From NCBI GenBank assembly GCA_937127205.1, contig CAKZLS010000278.1:1-13025 (forward strand): 13,025 nt of DNA. Reading direction: 5' to 3'. This stretch comes from an uncultured Rhodospirillales bacterium. GTDB taxonomy: Bacteria > Pseudomonadota > Alphaproteobacteria > Rhodospirillales > Defluviicoccaceae. Position 1 is the stretch's first letter, and each line of letters starts with the position of its first letter. Positions 1-7,015 of the stretch are shown here, piece after piece. The position numbers and the translations under genes are program-made. Under the pieces are notes generated by a model. It was not told the origin of the DNA. It made no database searches and was given only the letters and a program-made list of their open reading frames with translations.

Positions 1-1
1 G

Positions 2-955
2 GACGGCGGTGCCGTGGATGGCGCCTTGGCGCAGCTGGAAGCGGGAGGGTTGATTTATACAGGCGTTCTGGAACCGCCTAAGGGAAAGACGCCGGAAGAC
101 TGGGAGCCTCGGCCCCAGACGTTGTTCAAAGCGACCGAGTTCGGCGACGACGTGGATCGTCCGCTCATGAAGTCCGACGGGTCGCGCACCTACTTCGCCA
201 CCGATATCGCCAATCATCTCGACAAGTACCGGCGCGGCTTCGAAACCATGATCGATGTGTGGGGCGCGGATCACGGCGGCTACGTCAAACGGATGAAAGC
301 GGCAGTGAAGGCCATCAGCGAAGGCGAGGGCAACTTGGACGTGAAGCTCTGCCAGATGGTCAACCTGTTGGACCGGGGCGAACCCGTAAAGATGTCCAAG
401 CGCGCGGGCACGTTCGTTACCTTGCGTGAAGTGGTGGACCGGGTCGGTCCCGGTGTGTTCCGCTTCATCATGCTGACACGCAAGAACGACGCCCAGCTTG
501 ATTTCGACTTGGAAAAGGTGACGGAACAATCGCGGGAGAACCCGGTGTTCTACGTCCAGTATGCCCATGCACGATGCTGCTCCGTCATGCGCCACGCCGC
601 CGATGAATTCGGCGCCAATGCGATCGCGGACGGTGTTCTGGCGACAACGGGGCTTGGGCCTCTGACCGACGCCAGCGAACTGGATTTGGTCAAGGCCATG
701 GCCAATTGGCCGAGAACCGTGGAGAGTGCGGCCGAAGCCCACGAACCCCACCGCATCGCCTTTTATCTGCAAGACCTGGCGGCGCTGTTTCACCTGCTTT
801 GGAACAAGGGCAAGGATGATGCCCAATTGCGATTCATCCATCCGTCCGACCGGTCGCTGACCCTGGCACGCTTGGCTCTTGTGCGAAGTGTCCAGGTGGT
901 CATTGCGTCGGGTCTCCAGGTGATTGGTGTCGAGCCCTTGGAGGAACTGCGCTAA
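2..955 (+). CDS. argS: Arginyl-tRNA synthetase, C-terminal part (5' end outside window)
   Basis: Class I aminoacyl-tRNA synthetase that charges tRNA-Arg in the cytoplasm. The frame is open from base 2, so the gene is cut by the window edge; an internal GTG at 14 is not the start. About 317 residues remain, roughly the C-terminal half of a normal ArgS. Visible are the catalytic-domain stretch YFATDIANHLDKY, a WGADHGGYVKR segment, the KMSKS-type loop KMSKRAGTF (codons from 389) and the DALR anticodon-binding domain starting with FYVQYAHAR (about 549-575). The gene ends VIGVEPLEELR, a normal ArgS C-terminus. The HIGH motif would lie upstream. Its TAA (953-955) shares one base with the ATG of the SPOR gene, so the two are probably translationally coupled. 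Identification is firm. Confidence 0.97.
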   Translation, partial: DGGAVDGALAQLEAGGLIYTGVLEPPKGKTPEDWEPRPQTLFKATEFGDDVDRPLMKSDGSRTYFATDIANHLDKYRRGFETMIDVWGADHGGYVKRMKAAVKAISEGEGNLDVKLCQMVNLLDRGEPVKMSKRAGTFVTLREVVDRVGPGVFRFIMLTRKNDAQLDFDLEKVTEQSRENPVFYVQYAHARCCSVMRHAADEFGANAIADGVLATTGLGPLTDASELDLVKAMANWPRTVESAAEAHEPHRIAFYLQDLAALFHLLWNKGKDDAQLRFIHPSDRSLTLARLALVRSVQVVIASGLQVIGVEPLEELR

Positions 956-1875
956 TGTCGAGCCAGATTAAGCCGGACATGGCCGATCGTATACAAGTCA
1001 GCAACGACGGTTTTCCACCGCAAACGCTGCGAAGCGGTAAACGGAACTGGCGGTTGATTGGCGGCGCCGCAATCGTCGTCGTGCTGGCCGTGGCTGCACT
1101 CGCCGCGACCTTTGGATCCTTCGGGGGCCCCGGCGGCGGTTTCCACAACCAAGCCGAAGTGCCGCTGATCAAGGCCGAGGAGGGGCCGCTCAAGGTCCGC
1201 CCGGAAGATCCCGGAGGGATGCAGGTTCCCGACCGCGACATGCTGGTTTATCGCCGTCTCGATGGGGCTGATGAACCCCCTCCCGTGGAGCGCTTGCTGC
1301 CCAGCGCCGAACAGCCGGTGGTACCGCCAAGGCCCGTCTCCGCGCCTGGTCGAGAGATCGAGGTCATCGATGAGGAAGGCGTGCTCGCCCACGAGGAAAG
1401 CGTCGCCGAGGCTGTTTCGCCGCCAGAGGAAGCGATCGAGGAACTGGCCGTGCCCCCGGAGCCGACGGCAACCGCGAAACCCCAATTCGCGCCGATACCG
1501 AGAAAACCGGCCCCGCCGGTGCCCAGCCCGGCCAAGGCAGTGGAACCCCGAAAAGCACTCCCTCCAGCCAAATCTGCGTCTGCTGCCAAACCCGCTGCTG
1601 CCGCCTCCGCCAACGCCGCCGGAGGATATCAGGTGCAGTTGGTTGCCGTGCGGTCGCGGGATCAGGCACAAGCGTCCTGGGGCCGTCTCAGCAAGAAGCA
1701 CGGCGATGTCCTGGGCGGGCTCAAGCCCAACATTTTGCGCGCGGATCTCGGCGCAAAAGGGGTGATCTACCGTCTGCGGGCCGGCCCCGCCGGCAATGAG
1801 AGTAACGCCCGCGCCATCTGCGCATCGCTGGCCAAGCGCAAGGTCGATTGCCTTGTGGTTCGCAACAGTGGCTAG
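955..1875 (+). CDS. Single-pass inner-membrane SPOR-domain protein
   Basis: Predicted 306-residue bitopic protein. It has a short basic cytoplasmic N-terminus, one membrane helix at about residues 33-53 (Ala/Val-rich, after GKRNWRL), a long low-complexity periplasmic linker rich in Pro, Ala and Glu (about 60-220), and a C-terminal SPOR domain from about 223 (GGYQVQLVAVRS) to the end. SPOR domains bind denuded septal peptidoglycan, so the protein probably localises to the division site (family knowledge); its precise partner is unknown. The start ATG overlaps the argS stop. The next gene, nagZ, follows after 9 bases, linking two peptidoglycan-related proteins in one transcript. The linker is poorly conserved in such proteins, so only the topology and SPOR fold are confidently assigned. 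It is not a clear FtsN: no FtsN-specific motif was recognised. Confidence 0.9.
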   Translation: MSSQIKPDMADRIQVSNDGFPPQTLRSGKRNWRLIGGAAIVVVLAVAALAATFGSFGGPGGGFHNQAEVPLIKAEEGPLKVRPEDPGGMQVPDRDMLVYRRLDGADEPPPVERLLPSAEQPVVPPRPVSAPGREIEVIDEEGVLAHEESVAEAVSPPEEAIEELAVPPEPTATAKPQFAPIPRKPAPPVPSPAKAVEPRKALPPAKSASAAKPAAAASANAAGGYQVQLVAVRSRDQAQASWGRLSKKHGDVLGGLKPNILRADLGAKGVIYRLRAGPAGNESNARAICASLAKRKVDCLVVRNSG

Positions 1876-1884
1876 CGGCGGCAC

Positions 1885-2922
1885 ATGACTTCGGCGACAA
1901 CCACCGAGCCGCGGGCTGTCATCTTCGGCGTCGCCGGCCCGGAGCTCAGCGATCGGGAACGCGCCCTGTTCGCCGAGGCCGATCCTCTCGGTTTCATTTT
2001 GTTTGCGCGCAACTGTGTCTCTCCGGATCAAGTGCGGCGGTTGGTCGGCGATCTTCGCGAAAGCGTCGGGCGGGAAGACGCACCGGTGCTCATTGATCAA
2101 GAGGGCGGCCGGGTCCAGCGCATGGGGCCGCCGCACTGGCGGGCGGCGCCACCGGCGGCCTCATTCGCGAAGTTGGCCGGGACCGACGAGGCCTCGGCGC
2201 TCGAAGCCGCATGGCTCAACGCGCGGCTGTTGGCGGCGGAGCTTGCCGATCTTGGCATTTCGGTCGACTGCGCCCCCGTTCTCGACATTCCGCAGCCGGG
2301 TGCTCACGACATCATCGGGGATCGCGCCGCCGGCACCACGCCCGCCGATGCGGCTATGTTCGGCCGGGTCATTTGTTCGGGGCTGCTGGCCGGCGGCGTT
2401 TTGCCGGTGATTAAGCACATGCCGGGACACGGCCGCGCCACGGCCGACAGTCACGTTAGCCTGCCGGTGGTCCACGATCCCCGGGAGGAATTGGAACGAG
2501 TGGACTTCGCGCCGTTCCACGCGCTAAACGGCATGCCTTGGGGGATGACCGCTCACGTGATTTATACGGCATTGGATGACGCGCGGCCCGGGACTATATC
2601 TCCAACTGTGATCAACGACGTGATTCGGGGCGCCATTGGGTTCCACGGCGTTCTTTTATCAGACGACTTATCCATGGGGGCCCTTGGCGGCCCGCTTGAT
2701 CAGCGGGCATTGGCGGCGCTCAGCGCCGGCTGCGATGTGGCCTTGCACTGCAACGGAGATTTCGAAGAAATGGAAGCCGTAGCGGCGGTCTGTCCGACCG
2801 TGACTCGTGAAACCCGCGACCGCTTGGCGAAGGCCGAGGCCATCCGGTGCGCGCCCGAACCGTTCGATATCGACGATGCGAAGGACCGCGTAGCGGCTTT
2901 CTTGGGCCGGATGGCCACATGA
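1885..2922 (+). CDS. nagZ: Beta-N-acetylhexosaminidase (GH3 family, NagZ)
   Basis: Cytoplasmic glycoside hydrolase that removes N-acetylglucosamine from anhydro-muropeptides during cell-wall recycling. The 345-residue length is normal for NagZ. Visible family motifs are IDQEGGRVQR near residue 70, the hallmark KHMPGHGRATADSH (K177 to H190) carrying the mobile-loop Asp188/His190 catalytic dyad typical of NagZ, and SDDLSMGAL (D260, D261) containing the aspartate nucleophile. There is no signal peptide, as expected for a cytoplasmic recycling enzyme. The ribosome binding site before the ATG is weak (a GGCGG-like stretch), and the gene lies 9 bases after the SPOR gene. Its TGA overlaps the next ATG by four bases (ATGA). 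In species with AmpR/AmpC, NagZ products act as inducers; no such genes are visible here. Confidence 0.96.
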   Translation: MTSATTTEPRAVIFGVAGPELSDRERALFAEADPLGFILFARNCVSPDQVRRLVGDLRESVGREDAPVLIDQEGGRVQRMGPPHWRAAPPAASFAKLAGTDEASALEAAWLNARLLAAELADLGISVDCAPVLDIPQPGAHDIIGDRAAGTTPADAAMFGRVICSGLLAGGVLPVIKHMPGHGRATADSHVSLPVVHDPREELERVDFAPFHALNGMPWGMTAHVIYTALDDARPGTISPTVINDVIRGAIGFHGVLLSDDLSMGALGGPLDQRALAALSAGCDVALHCNGDFEEMEAVAAVCPTVTRETRDRLAKAEAIRCAPEPFDIDDAKDRVAAFLGRMAT

Positions 2923-3608
2923 CTTGGGAACAAATCGCCGTTGAATTCTCGGTTTGGGTCTTGCCGGTGCTGTTGGCCGTCACCCTGCACGAGGCTGCCC
3001 ACGGCTGGGTCGCCTGGAAGCTGGGCGACGATACCGCGTACAGCCTTGGCCGGGTGACCTTCAATCCGGTCCGCCACATTGATCCCTTCGGCACGGTTAT
3101 CCTGCCGGGGCTGCTGTTATTCATGTCCGGCGGAAAGTTCATGTTCGGCTTTGCCAAACCGGTACCGGTGAATTTCATGCGGTTGCGAAAACCGCGCCGG
3201 GATATGATCTGGGTGGCTGCCGCCGGTCCGGGCGCCAACATCCTGATCGCGGTGGTGTGCGGGGCGCTTTTTCACCTGCTGCCGTTGTTCCCGGAGAGCT
3301 TTGGTCGATGGCTCGAGCTCAATCTGACCAATGCCATCTGGATCAATGTCCTGTTGGCGGTATTCAACATGATCCCGCTTCCGCCCCTGGACGGGGGAAG
3401 AGTCGCCGTCGGCTTGCTGCCCCGGTCGCTGGCGCGCCCGCTGGCAAGGGTAGAAAGCTTTGGTATCTTTATCATTCTCGGCATCGTGTTTCTTTTGCCG
3501 TGGATCGGTGGCAAGCTTGGCATGACGCTCAATGTCTTCGAGTGGCTGGTGTTGTATCCGGCGGCTGTTGTGAGCAATGCAATCCTGACCCTAACGGGGG
3601 TCCAGTGA
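2919..3608 (+). CDS. Site-2-protease-like M50 family membrane metalloprotease
   Basis: Predicted 229-residue polytopic zinc protease of the M50/S2P type. An earlier in-frame GTG at 2847 would overlap nagZ by 76 bases; the ATG at 2919, with a 4-base ATGA overlap, is much more likely. Zinc-site motif HEAAH is at residues 24-28 within the first membrane helix. NPVRHIDPFGT is at 49-59. The second conserved motif NMIPLPPLDGGR carries the third ligand Asp158. Hydrophobic segments lie at about 8-33, 58-70, 97-121, 139-153 and 181-200, with another near the C-terminus. There is no PDZ domain, so it is not RseP; it resembles the short S2P-like proteins whose substrates are mostly unknown. It is tightly embedded between nagZ and scpA, with overlaps on both sides. 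Its role here (membrane-protein or anti-sigma cleavage) is inference only. Confidence 0.9.
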   Translation: MTWEQIAVEFSVWVLPVLLAVTLHEAAHGWVAWKLGDDTAYSLGRVTFNPVRHIDPFGTVILPGLLLFMSGGKFMFGFAKPVPVNFMRLRKPRRDMIWVAAAGPGANILIAVVCGALFHLLPLFPESFGRWLELNLTNAIWINVLLAVFNMIPLPPLDGGRVAVGLLPRSLARPLARVESFGIFIILGIVFLLPWIGGKLGMTLNVFEWLVLYPAAVVSNAILTLTGVQ

Positions 3609-4444
3609 GCGGGACGGCCATGATCGACGGCTTCGACGATACGGACCAACACGCCGGCGAGAGCCCGATGACGGCGTTCGTTGTCGATATCGACGGTTAC
3701 GAAGGGCCTCTCGACATCCTCCTGTCCCTGGCCCGCGACCAGAAAGTCGACCTCACCCAAATCTCGGTTTTGCAGCTTGCGGATCAATACCTGGCATTTG
3801 TCGCCGAGGCACGGCGCCTGGATCTGGAACTGGCCGCCGAATACCTGGTCATGGCGGCGTGGCTGGCGTACCTGAAATCGCGGTTGTTGCTGCCCGAACC
3901 TCCTGGCGCCGAGGAACCGTCGGGCGAGGCGATGGCGGCGGCCTTGACCTTTCAGCTCGAGCGGCTCGAGGCCATGCGCGAGGCAGGTCAGCATCTGATG
4001 GCGCGCAACCAACTGGGACAGGATTTCTTTGCGCGCGGCCAGCCGGAACGATTTGGCGGCAATACCCTTACCGTTTTGCAGGTGGACCTCTCTGAGCTGT
4101 TGAGGGCCTACGGCGCCCACTTGCAGCGGCGCCAGGGCGCACAGCCGCTTCGCATCGAACCGCATGATCTGCACTCCGTGGAAGACGCTTTAAAGCGTCT
4201 GCGTAAGAACCTTGGCCATGCTCCCAGCTGGGAGAGTCTATGGCGCTACCTGCCACCCGGAACCTTCGAGGGATTGCGCGAGGGACGACTATCGGCACGC
4301 TCGGCCCTGGCGGCCACTTTCGCCGCGAGCCTGGAATTGGCGAAAGGGGGTGGGGTCAGGCTCCGCCAGAATAAACCGTTCGGGCCGATTTATTTGCGGG
4401 CCCCTCAAGCCGGCAATTCCGAAAACGAGGAGGGCGGCCCATGA
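3605..4444 (+). CDS. scpA: Segregation and condensation protein A (kleisin)
   Basis: Kleisin subunit of the SMC-ScpAB condensin complex, bridging the SMC heads and recruiting ScpB in the nucleoid. The ScpA hallmark FVVDIDGYEGPLDILLSLAR begins near residue 25. Further family features are the helical segment ELAAEYLVMAAWLAYLKSRLLLPEP and a C-terminal winged-helix region with WESLWRYLPPGTFEGLREG and ARSALAATFAASLELAK. The GTG at 3605 overlaps the preceding TGA (GTGA) behind a GGGGG at 3596-3600 and matches the overlap style of this operon. ATG 3620 and ATG 3668 are in-frame alternatives and would lose only poorly conserved residues. Length from 3605 is 279 residues, normal for ScpA. Its stop overlaps the scpB ATG (ATGA), suiting stoichiometric production of the two partners. 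Identification is firm; the start is uncertain. Confidence 0.95.
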   Translation: MSGTAMIDGFDDTDQHAGESPMTAFVVDIDGYEGPLDILLSLARDQKVDLTQISVLQLADQYLAFVAEARRLDLELAAEYLVMAAWLAYLKSRLLLPEPPGAEEPSGEAMAAALTFQLERLEAMREAGQHLMARNQLGQDFFARGQPERFGGNTLTVLQVDLSELLRAYGAHLQRRQGAQPLRIEPHDLHSVEDALKRLRKNLGHAPSWESLWRYLPPGTFEGLREGRLSARSALAATFAASLELAKGGGVRLRQNKPFGPIYLRAPQAGNSENEEGGP

Positions 4445-5103
4445 ACGACGTCGACCCGCAACACTTGCGGCTGCTGGAAGCGATCCTGTTTTCGTCGGCG
4501 GAAGCGATGACCGAGCAGAAGCTGGCCGAGCGGCTTCCCGAGGGCGCCGACTTGCCGGTATTGCTGCTGGAGCTGCGCAACCGCTATTCCGATCACGGCG
4601 TCCACCTGGTGCGCGCCGGAAAAACCTGGGGGTTCCGGACCGCTTCGGACCTTGCGGCGCTATTGCGGGTGGATCGTCGGATCGAGCGTAAGTTGTCGCG
4701 CGCCGCCGTCGAAACGCTCTCCATCATCGCCTATCACCAGCCGGTGACGCGGGCCGAGGTGGAGGAAATCCGCGGCGTTCAACTGAGCAAGGGAACGCTC
4801 GACGTGCTTCTCGACCAGGGCTGGATTCGCCCGAAAGGCCGGCGTCAGACACCGGGCCGTCCGGTCACCTGGGCGACCACCGAGGCGTTTCTCGATCATT
4901 TCGGACTGGAGAGTCTCTCCGATTTGCCGGGTATCGACGAGTTGAAGGCGGCGGGCCTTCTGGACGCGCGCCCGGCCATTCAAATCTATGGGGCGCGCAG
5001 CGGCGCGGAGGAGCGTGCGGCCGCCGCGGCAGATAGCGAAGGTCTTGGCGACGGCGATACGGAAGAGATTGTCGAGGAACTGGCCGATGAAGATGGTCGG
5101 TAG
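4441..5103 (+). CDS. scpB: Segregation and condensation protein B
   Basis: ScpB dimerises and binds the middle of ScpA to complete the SMC-ScpAB condensin that organises and separates sister chromosomes. The 220-residue protein shows the usual tandem winged-helix domains. The first starts LLEAILFSSAEAMTEQKLAERL. The second holds SRAAVETLSIIAYHQPVTRAEVEEIRG, the family's most conserved stretch, followed by LDVLLDQGWIRPKGRRQTPGRP. The C-terminal tail from about 185 is acidic and low-complexity (ends EEIVEELADEDGR). The ATG overlaps the scpA stop by four bases. A gap of 79 bases with an inverted repeat follows before tatA, so transcription may be adjusted there. Confidence 0.96.
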   Translation: MNDVDPQHLRLLEAILFSSAEAMTEQKLAERLPEGADLPVLLLELRNRYSDHGVHLVRAGKTWGFRTASDLAALLRVDRRIERKLSRAAVETLSIIAYHQPVTRAEVEEIRGVQLSKGTLDVLLDQGWIRPKGRRQTPGRPVTWATTEAFLDHFGLESLSDLPGIDELKAAGLLDARPAIQIYGARSGAEERAAAAADSEGLGDGDTEEIVEELADEDGR

Positions 5104-5138
5104 CGCCCCGGCGTTGCGGCCCTGGAACCTTTCTGCCA

Positions 5139-5160
5139 TTATCCGGCGATATCCGGATAA
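5139..5160 (+). promoter_or_regulatory. Perfect 8-bp inverted repeat upstream of tatA
   Basis: TTATCCGG (5139-5146) and CCGGATAA (5153-5160) are exact reverse complements around a 6-base spacer CGATAT. The element lies between the scpB stop and the tatA ATG, about 23 bases before that start. No T-run follows, so it does not look like an intrinsic terminator. It could be an operator, an mRNA hairpin or chance. The tatA ribosome binding site AGAGAGA (5168-5174) sits just downstream of it. Confidence 0.3.
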
Positions 5161-5182
5161 GAAACCTAGAGAGAACAAATAA

Positions 5183-5428
5183 ATGGGCACATTCAGCATC
5201 TGGCATTGGCTGATCGTCTTGGTGGTTGTCTTGATCCTTTTCGGTGGAAGGGGAAAGATCTCGCAGATCATGGGTGATTTCGGCAAGGGACTCAAATCCT
5301 TCAAGAAAAGCATGAAGGACGACGACGGCGACGCGTCCCTCGGCGACGGCGAGCCGAAGGCATTGAAATCGGAAAGCTCCACCGGGACCGAACCTGCCCG
5401 CGATACCGACCGGGCGGCCAAATCGTAA
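5183..5428 (+). CDS. tatA: Twin-arginine translocase subunit TatA
   Basis: Small pore-forming subunit of the Tat pathway, which exports folded, often cofactor-bearing proteins across the inner membrane. The 81-residue protein has an N-terminal membrane helix (residues 6-20, WHWLIVLVVVLILF), then the hinge FGGRGKISQIMGDFGKG and the amphipathic helix with LKSFKKSMKDD, and a polar acidic tail. GGRGKIS in place of the gamma-proteobacterial KKLP is the alphaproteobacterial form. The purine-rich AGAGAGA 8 bases before the ATG supports the start. It is first of a tatA-tatB-tatC order. The TatB-type glutamate near residue 8 is absent (His8), consistent with TatA. Confidence 0.96.
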   Translation: MGTFSIWHWLIVLVVVLILFGGRGKISQIMGDFGKGLKSFKKSMKDDDGDASLGDGEPKALKSESSTGTEPARDTDRAAKS

Positions 5429-5486
5429 ATCCTTGGGGTAGCGGACCGGTGAAATGCATCGCCGGGTTTTGGGTTAAGTAGCGGCC

Positions 5487-5960
5487 ATGTTGGACATCGG
5501 CTGGCAAGAGCTTTTCTTCATCGGGGTCATTGCTCTCCTGGTGGTTGGACCCAAGGATCTTCCGAAAGCCCTGGGCGCAGCGGCGCGAATGTATCGCAAG
5601 GCCCGGGGAATGGCCGGCGAGTTCCAAAGCGGAATCTCCGAGATGGTTCGGGAAGCCGAACTCGACGATATCAAACGCAATGTAGAAAAGGCCGGAAGTT
5701 TCGATATGGAGGCGGAGCTGAAGAAAGTTGCCGATCCCACAGGCACCCTGACCGATGACTTCGACCCCGACGAATTCAACCGCCAGCTCAAGCAGCAGGT
5801 GGAGGGCGGTCCGCCGCAACGACGGATCGATCCGGAGACGCCACGGTCTTCCAGTGATACCAGTGATAAGAGCGAACCGGCGGCGGTTGCCGAATCACCG
5901 GCCATCGCGTCCGGCGATGGCACCGACGTCCGGCCGAAAATCGACAAACCACAGCAATGA
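5487..5960 (+). CDS. tatB: Twin-arginine translocase subunit TatB
   Basis: TatB forms the receptor complex with TatC that recognises RR signal peptides. The 157-residue product begins MLDIGWQELFFIGVIALLVV, with the conserved membrane-embedded Glu8, followed by GPKDLPKAL (21-29). A long amphipathic helix follows (ARMYRKARGMAGEFQSG), then a charged, probably disordered C-terminal tail. Glu8 and the GPKDLP hinge separate it from TatA. It starts 58 bases after tatA, with only a weak ribosome binding site in front of the ATG. The tail contains a 9-base tandem duplication (5851-5868) giving SSDTSD. Confidence 0.95.
   Translation: MLDIGWQELFFIGVIALLVVGPKDLPKALGAAARMYRKARGMAGEFQSGISEMVREAELDDIKRNVEKAGSFDMEAELKKVADPTGTLTDDFDPDEFNRQLKQQVEGGPPQRRIDPETPRSSSDTSDKSEPAAVAESPAIASGDGTDVRPKIDKPQQ
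5851..5868 (+). repeat. 9-base tandem duplication inside tatB
   Basis: CCAGTGATA occurs twice back to back (5851-5859, 5860-5868) in the disordered tail of TatB. The unit is a multiple of three, so the frame is kept and a three-residue pattern is duplicated (SSDTSD). It is probably a replication-slippage product in a region under little constraint. Confidence 0.6.
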
Positions 5961-6021
5961 GCAAAGCAAAAAGATGACAACAGCGGTTGGCGAGCATGCC
6001 GGCGCTGGGTCATAACCGGTC

Positions 6022-6906
6022 ATGACGGAAGAACGAACCGAAACCGAGAGAATGCCGTTGCTCGATCATCTGATCGAGCTGCGTCGGCGGCTGCTCTATT
6101 CCGTCGTCGGATTGGTGATTCTGTTCTTCATCTGCTACGCCTTTGCGGCGGACATCTATGGATTTCTCGTCCAGCCCCTCGCCAATATCCTCGAAGAGCA
6201 GGGCGGCGAGCGTCGGATGATCTACACCGCGCTCTACGAAGCCTTTTTCACCTACATCAAGGTGGCGTTCTTTGCGGCGCTGTTTCTCGGCTTCCCGCTG
6301 ATCGCCGGACAGATCTGGATGTTCGTCGCCCCGGGACTGTATCAAAACGAGAAAAGGGCGTTTCTGCCGTTTCTTGTGGCCACGCCGATCCTGTTCTTTA
6401 TGGGTGGTGCGCTGGTCTATTACCTCATCTTTCCAATGGCCTGGAGTTTCTTCATCAGTTTCGAGGTGCCGGGAGGCGAGGGGGCGCTGCCCATTCAACT
6501 CGAAGCCAAGGTCGACCAGTACCTATCGCTGGTGATGCGGTTGATCTTCGCCTTCGGGCTGTGTTTTCAGCTCCCGGTTTTGATGACGCTGCTCGCCCGG
6601 GTGGGCATGATCACCTCCCAGGGAATGAAGGACAAGCGGAAGTACGCCATTGTCGCCGCTTTCGTCGCCGCCGCCATCTTGACGCCCCCCGATGTCATCA
6701 GCCAGATCGGTCTGGCCGTTCCCACCATCCTCCTCTATGAGATTTCCATCTATTGTGTCCGCGTGGTGGAGAAGCAGCGCGCCCGGGAAGAGGAAAAAGA
6801 CCGGAACATGGATACGGAAGACATCGAGGGCGACGACGACGACGAAGTCGGGGAAGACGAAGACGTCCAGGGACAGCCACGGCCTTCCGGTACCCCCGCC
6901 GACTGA
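6022..6906 (+). CDS. tatC: Sec-independent protein translocase TatC
   Basis: Polytopic core of the Tat receptor. The 294-residue protein has the cytoplasmic N-terminal signature MPLLDHLIELRRRLL, with Glu19/Arg21 of the HLxELRxRL motif that helps bind RR signal peptides. Six hydrophobic segments follow. Also present are ALYEAFFTYIKVAFFAALFL, the loop FVAPGLYQNEKRAF with Glu110 (matching the conserved signal-binding Glu of the family), and AAILTPPDVISQ near the last helices. The C-terminal tail (about 255-294) is unusually acidic (DDDDEVGEDEDV). The start lies 61 bases after tatB and lacks a good ribosome binding site; ATG 6052, just before the conserved MPLLDHL, is an alternative. It closes the tatABC group. 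Confidence 0.97.
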   Translation: MTEERTETERMPLLDHLIELRRRLLYSVVGLVILFFICYAFAADIYGFLVQPLANILEEQGGERRMIYTALYEAFFTYIKVAFFAALFLGFPLIAGQIWMFVAPGLYQNEKRAFLPFLVATPILFFMGGALVYYLIFPMAWSFFISFEVPGGEGALPIQLEAKVDQYLSLVMRLIFAFGLCFQLPVLMTLLARVGMITSQGMKDKRKYAIVAAFVAAAILTPPDVISQIGLAVPTILLYEISIYCVRVVEKQRAREEEKDRNMDTEDIEGDDDDEVGEDEDVQGQPRPSGTPAD

Positions 6907-6983
6907 TCCTCGCCATCCGGCGACAATCCGATGGTCCGGCAACAGACCAATCCTTGACCGACTCGCGGCCTTCCGTTACCCCC
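6880..6983 (+). repeat. Imperfect 18-base direct repeat across the tatC end and serS leader
   Basis: The last codons of tatC contain CGGCCTTCCGGTACCCCC (6880-6897). The tatC-serS gap contains CGGCCTTCCGTTACCCCC (6966-6983), 17 of 18 bases identical, with starts 86 bases apart. The second copy runs directly into the hairpin before serS. This may be a small local duplication of the tatC 3' end. Confidence 0.6.
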
Positions 6984-7000
6984 TTGACGGGGGCCTTTTT
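6979..7000 (+). terminator. Short GC hairpin with T-run between tatC and serS
   Basis: CCCCC (6979-6983), loop TTGAC, GGGGG (6989-6993), CC, then TTTTT (6996-7000) has the layout of a weak intrinsic terminator, although the stem has only five pairs. It lies 73 bases after tatC and ends one base before the GGAG (7001-7004) that serves serS. It could end the tat transcript, or attenuate or fold the serS leader; the sequence cannot decide which. Confidence 0.4.
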
Positions 7001-7015
7001 GGAGCTAACGGTTTC

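Noticed and set aside
952..2136. Long minus-strand open frame of 394 codons across the SPOR and nagZ genes
   Set aside because: The product is Gly/Arg-rich with no domain. It lies opposite well-supported genes in GC-rich DNA, where antisense frames stay open by codon bias.
2847..2918. GTG 2847 as start of the M50 protease
   Set aside because: It would add 24 Arg-rich residues that overlap nagZ. ATG 2919 gives the normal N-terminus just before the first membrane helix and an ATGA overlap.
3272..4174. Minus-strand open frame of 300 codons opposite the M50 and scpA genes
   Set aside because: Shadow of two firmly identified plus-strand genes; no motif or ribosome binding site supports it.
5974..6015. 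13-residue open frame between tatB and tatC (MTTAVGEHAGAGS)
   Set aside because: Very short with no clear ribosome binding site. It may be incidental, although its stop lies only 6 bases before the tatC ATG.
6692..7015. N-terminal extension of SerS into the tatC gene
   Set aside because: The canonical SerS N-terminus begins at ATG 7016. The upstream frame is a shadow of tatC and the gap.
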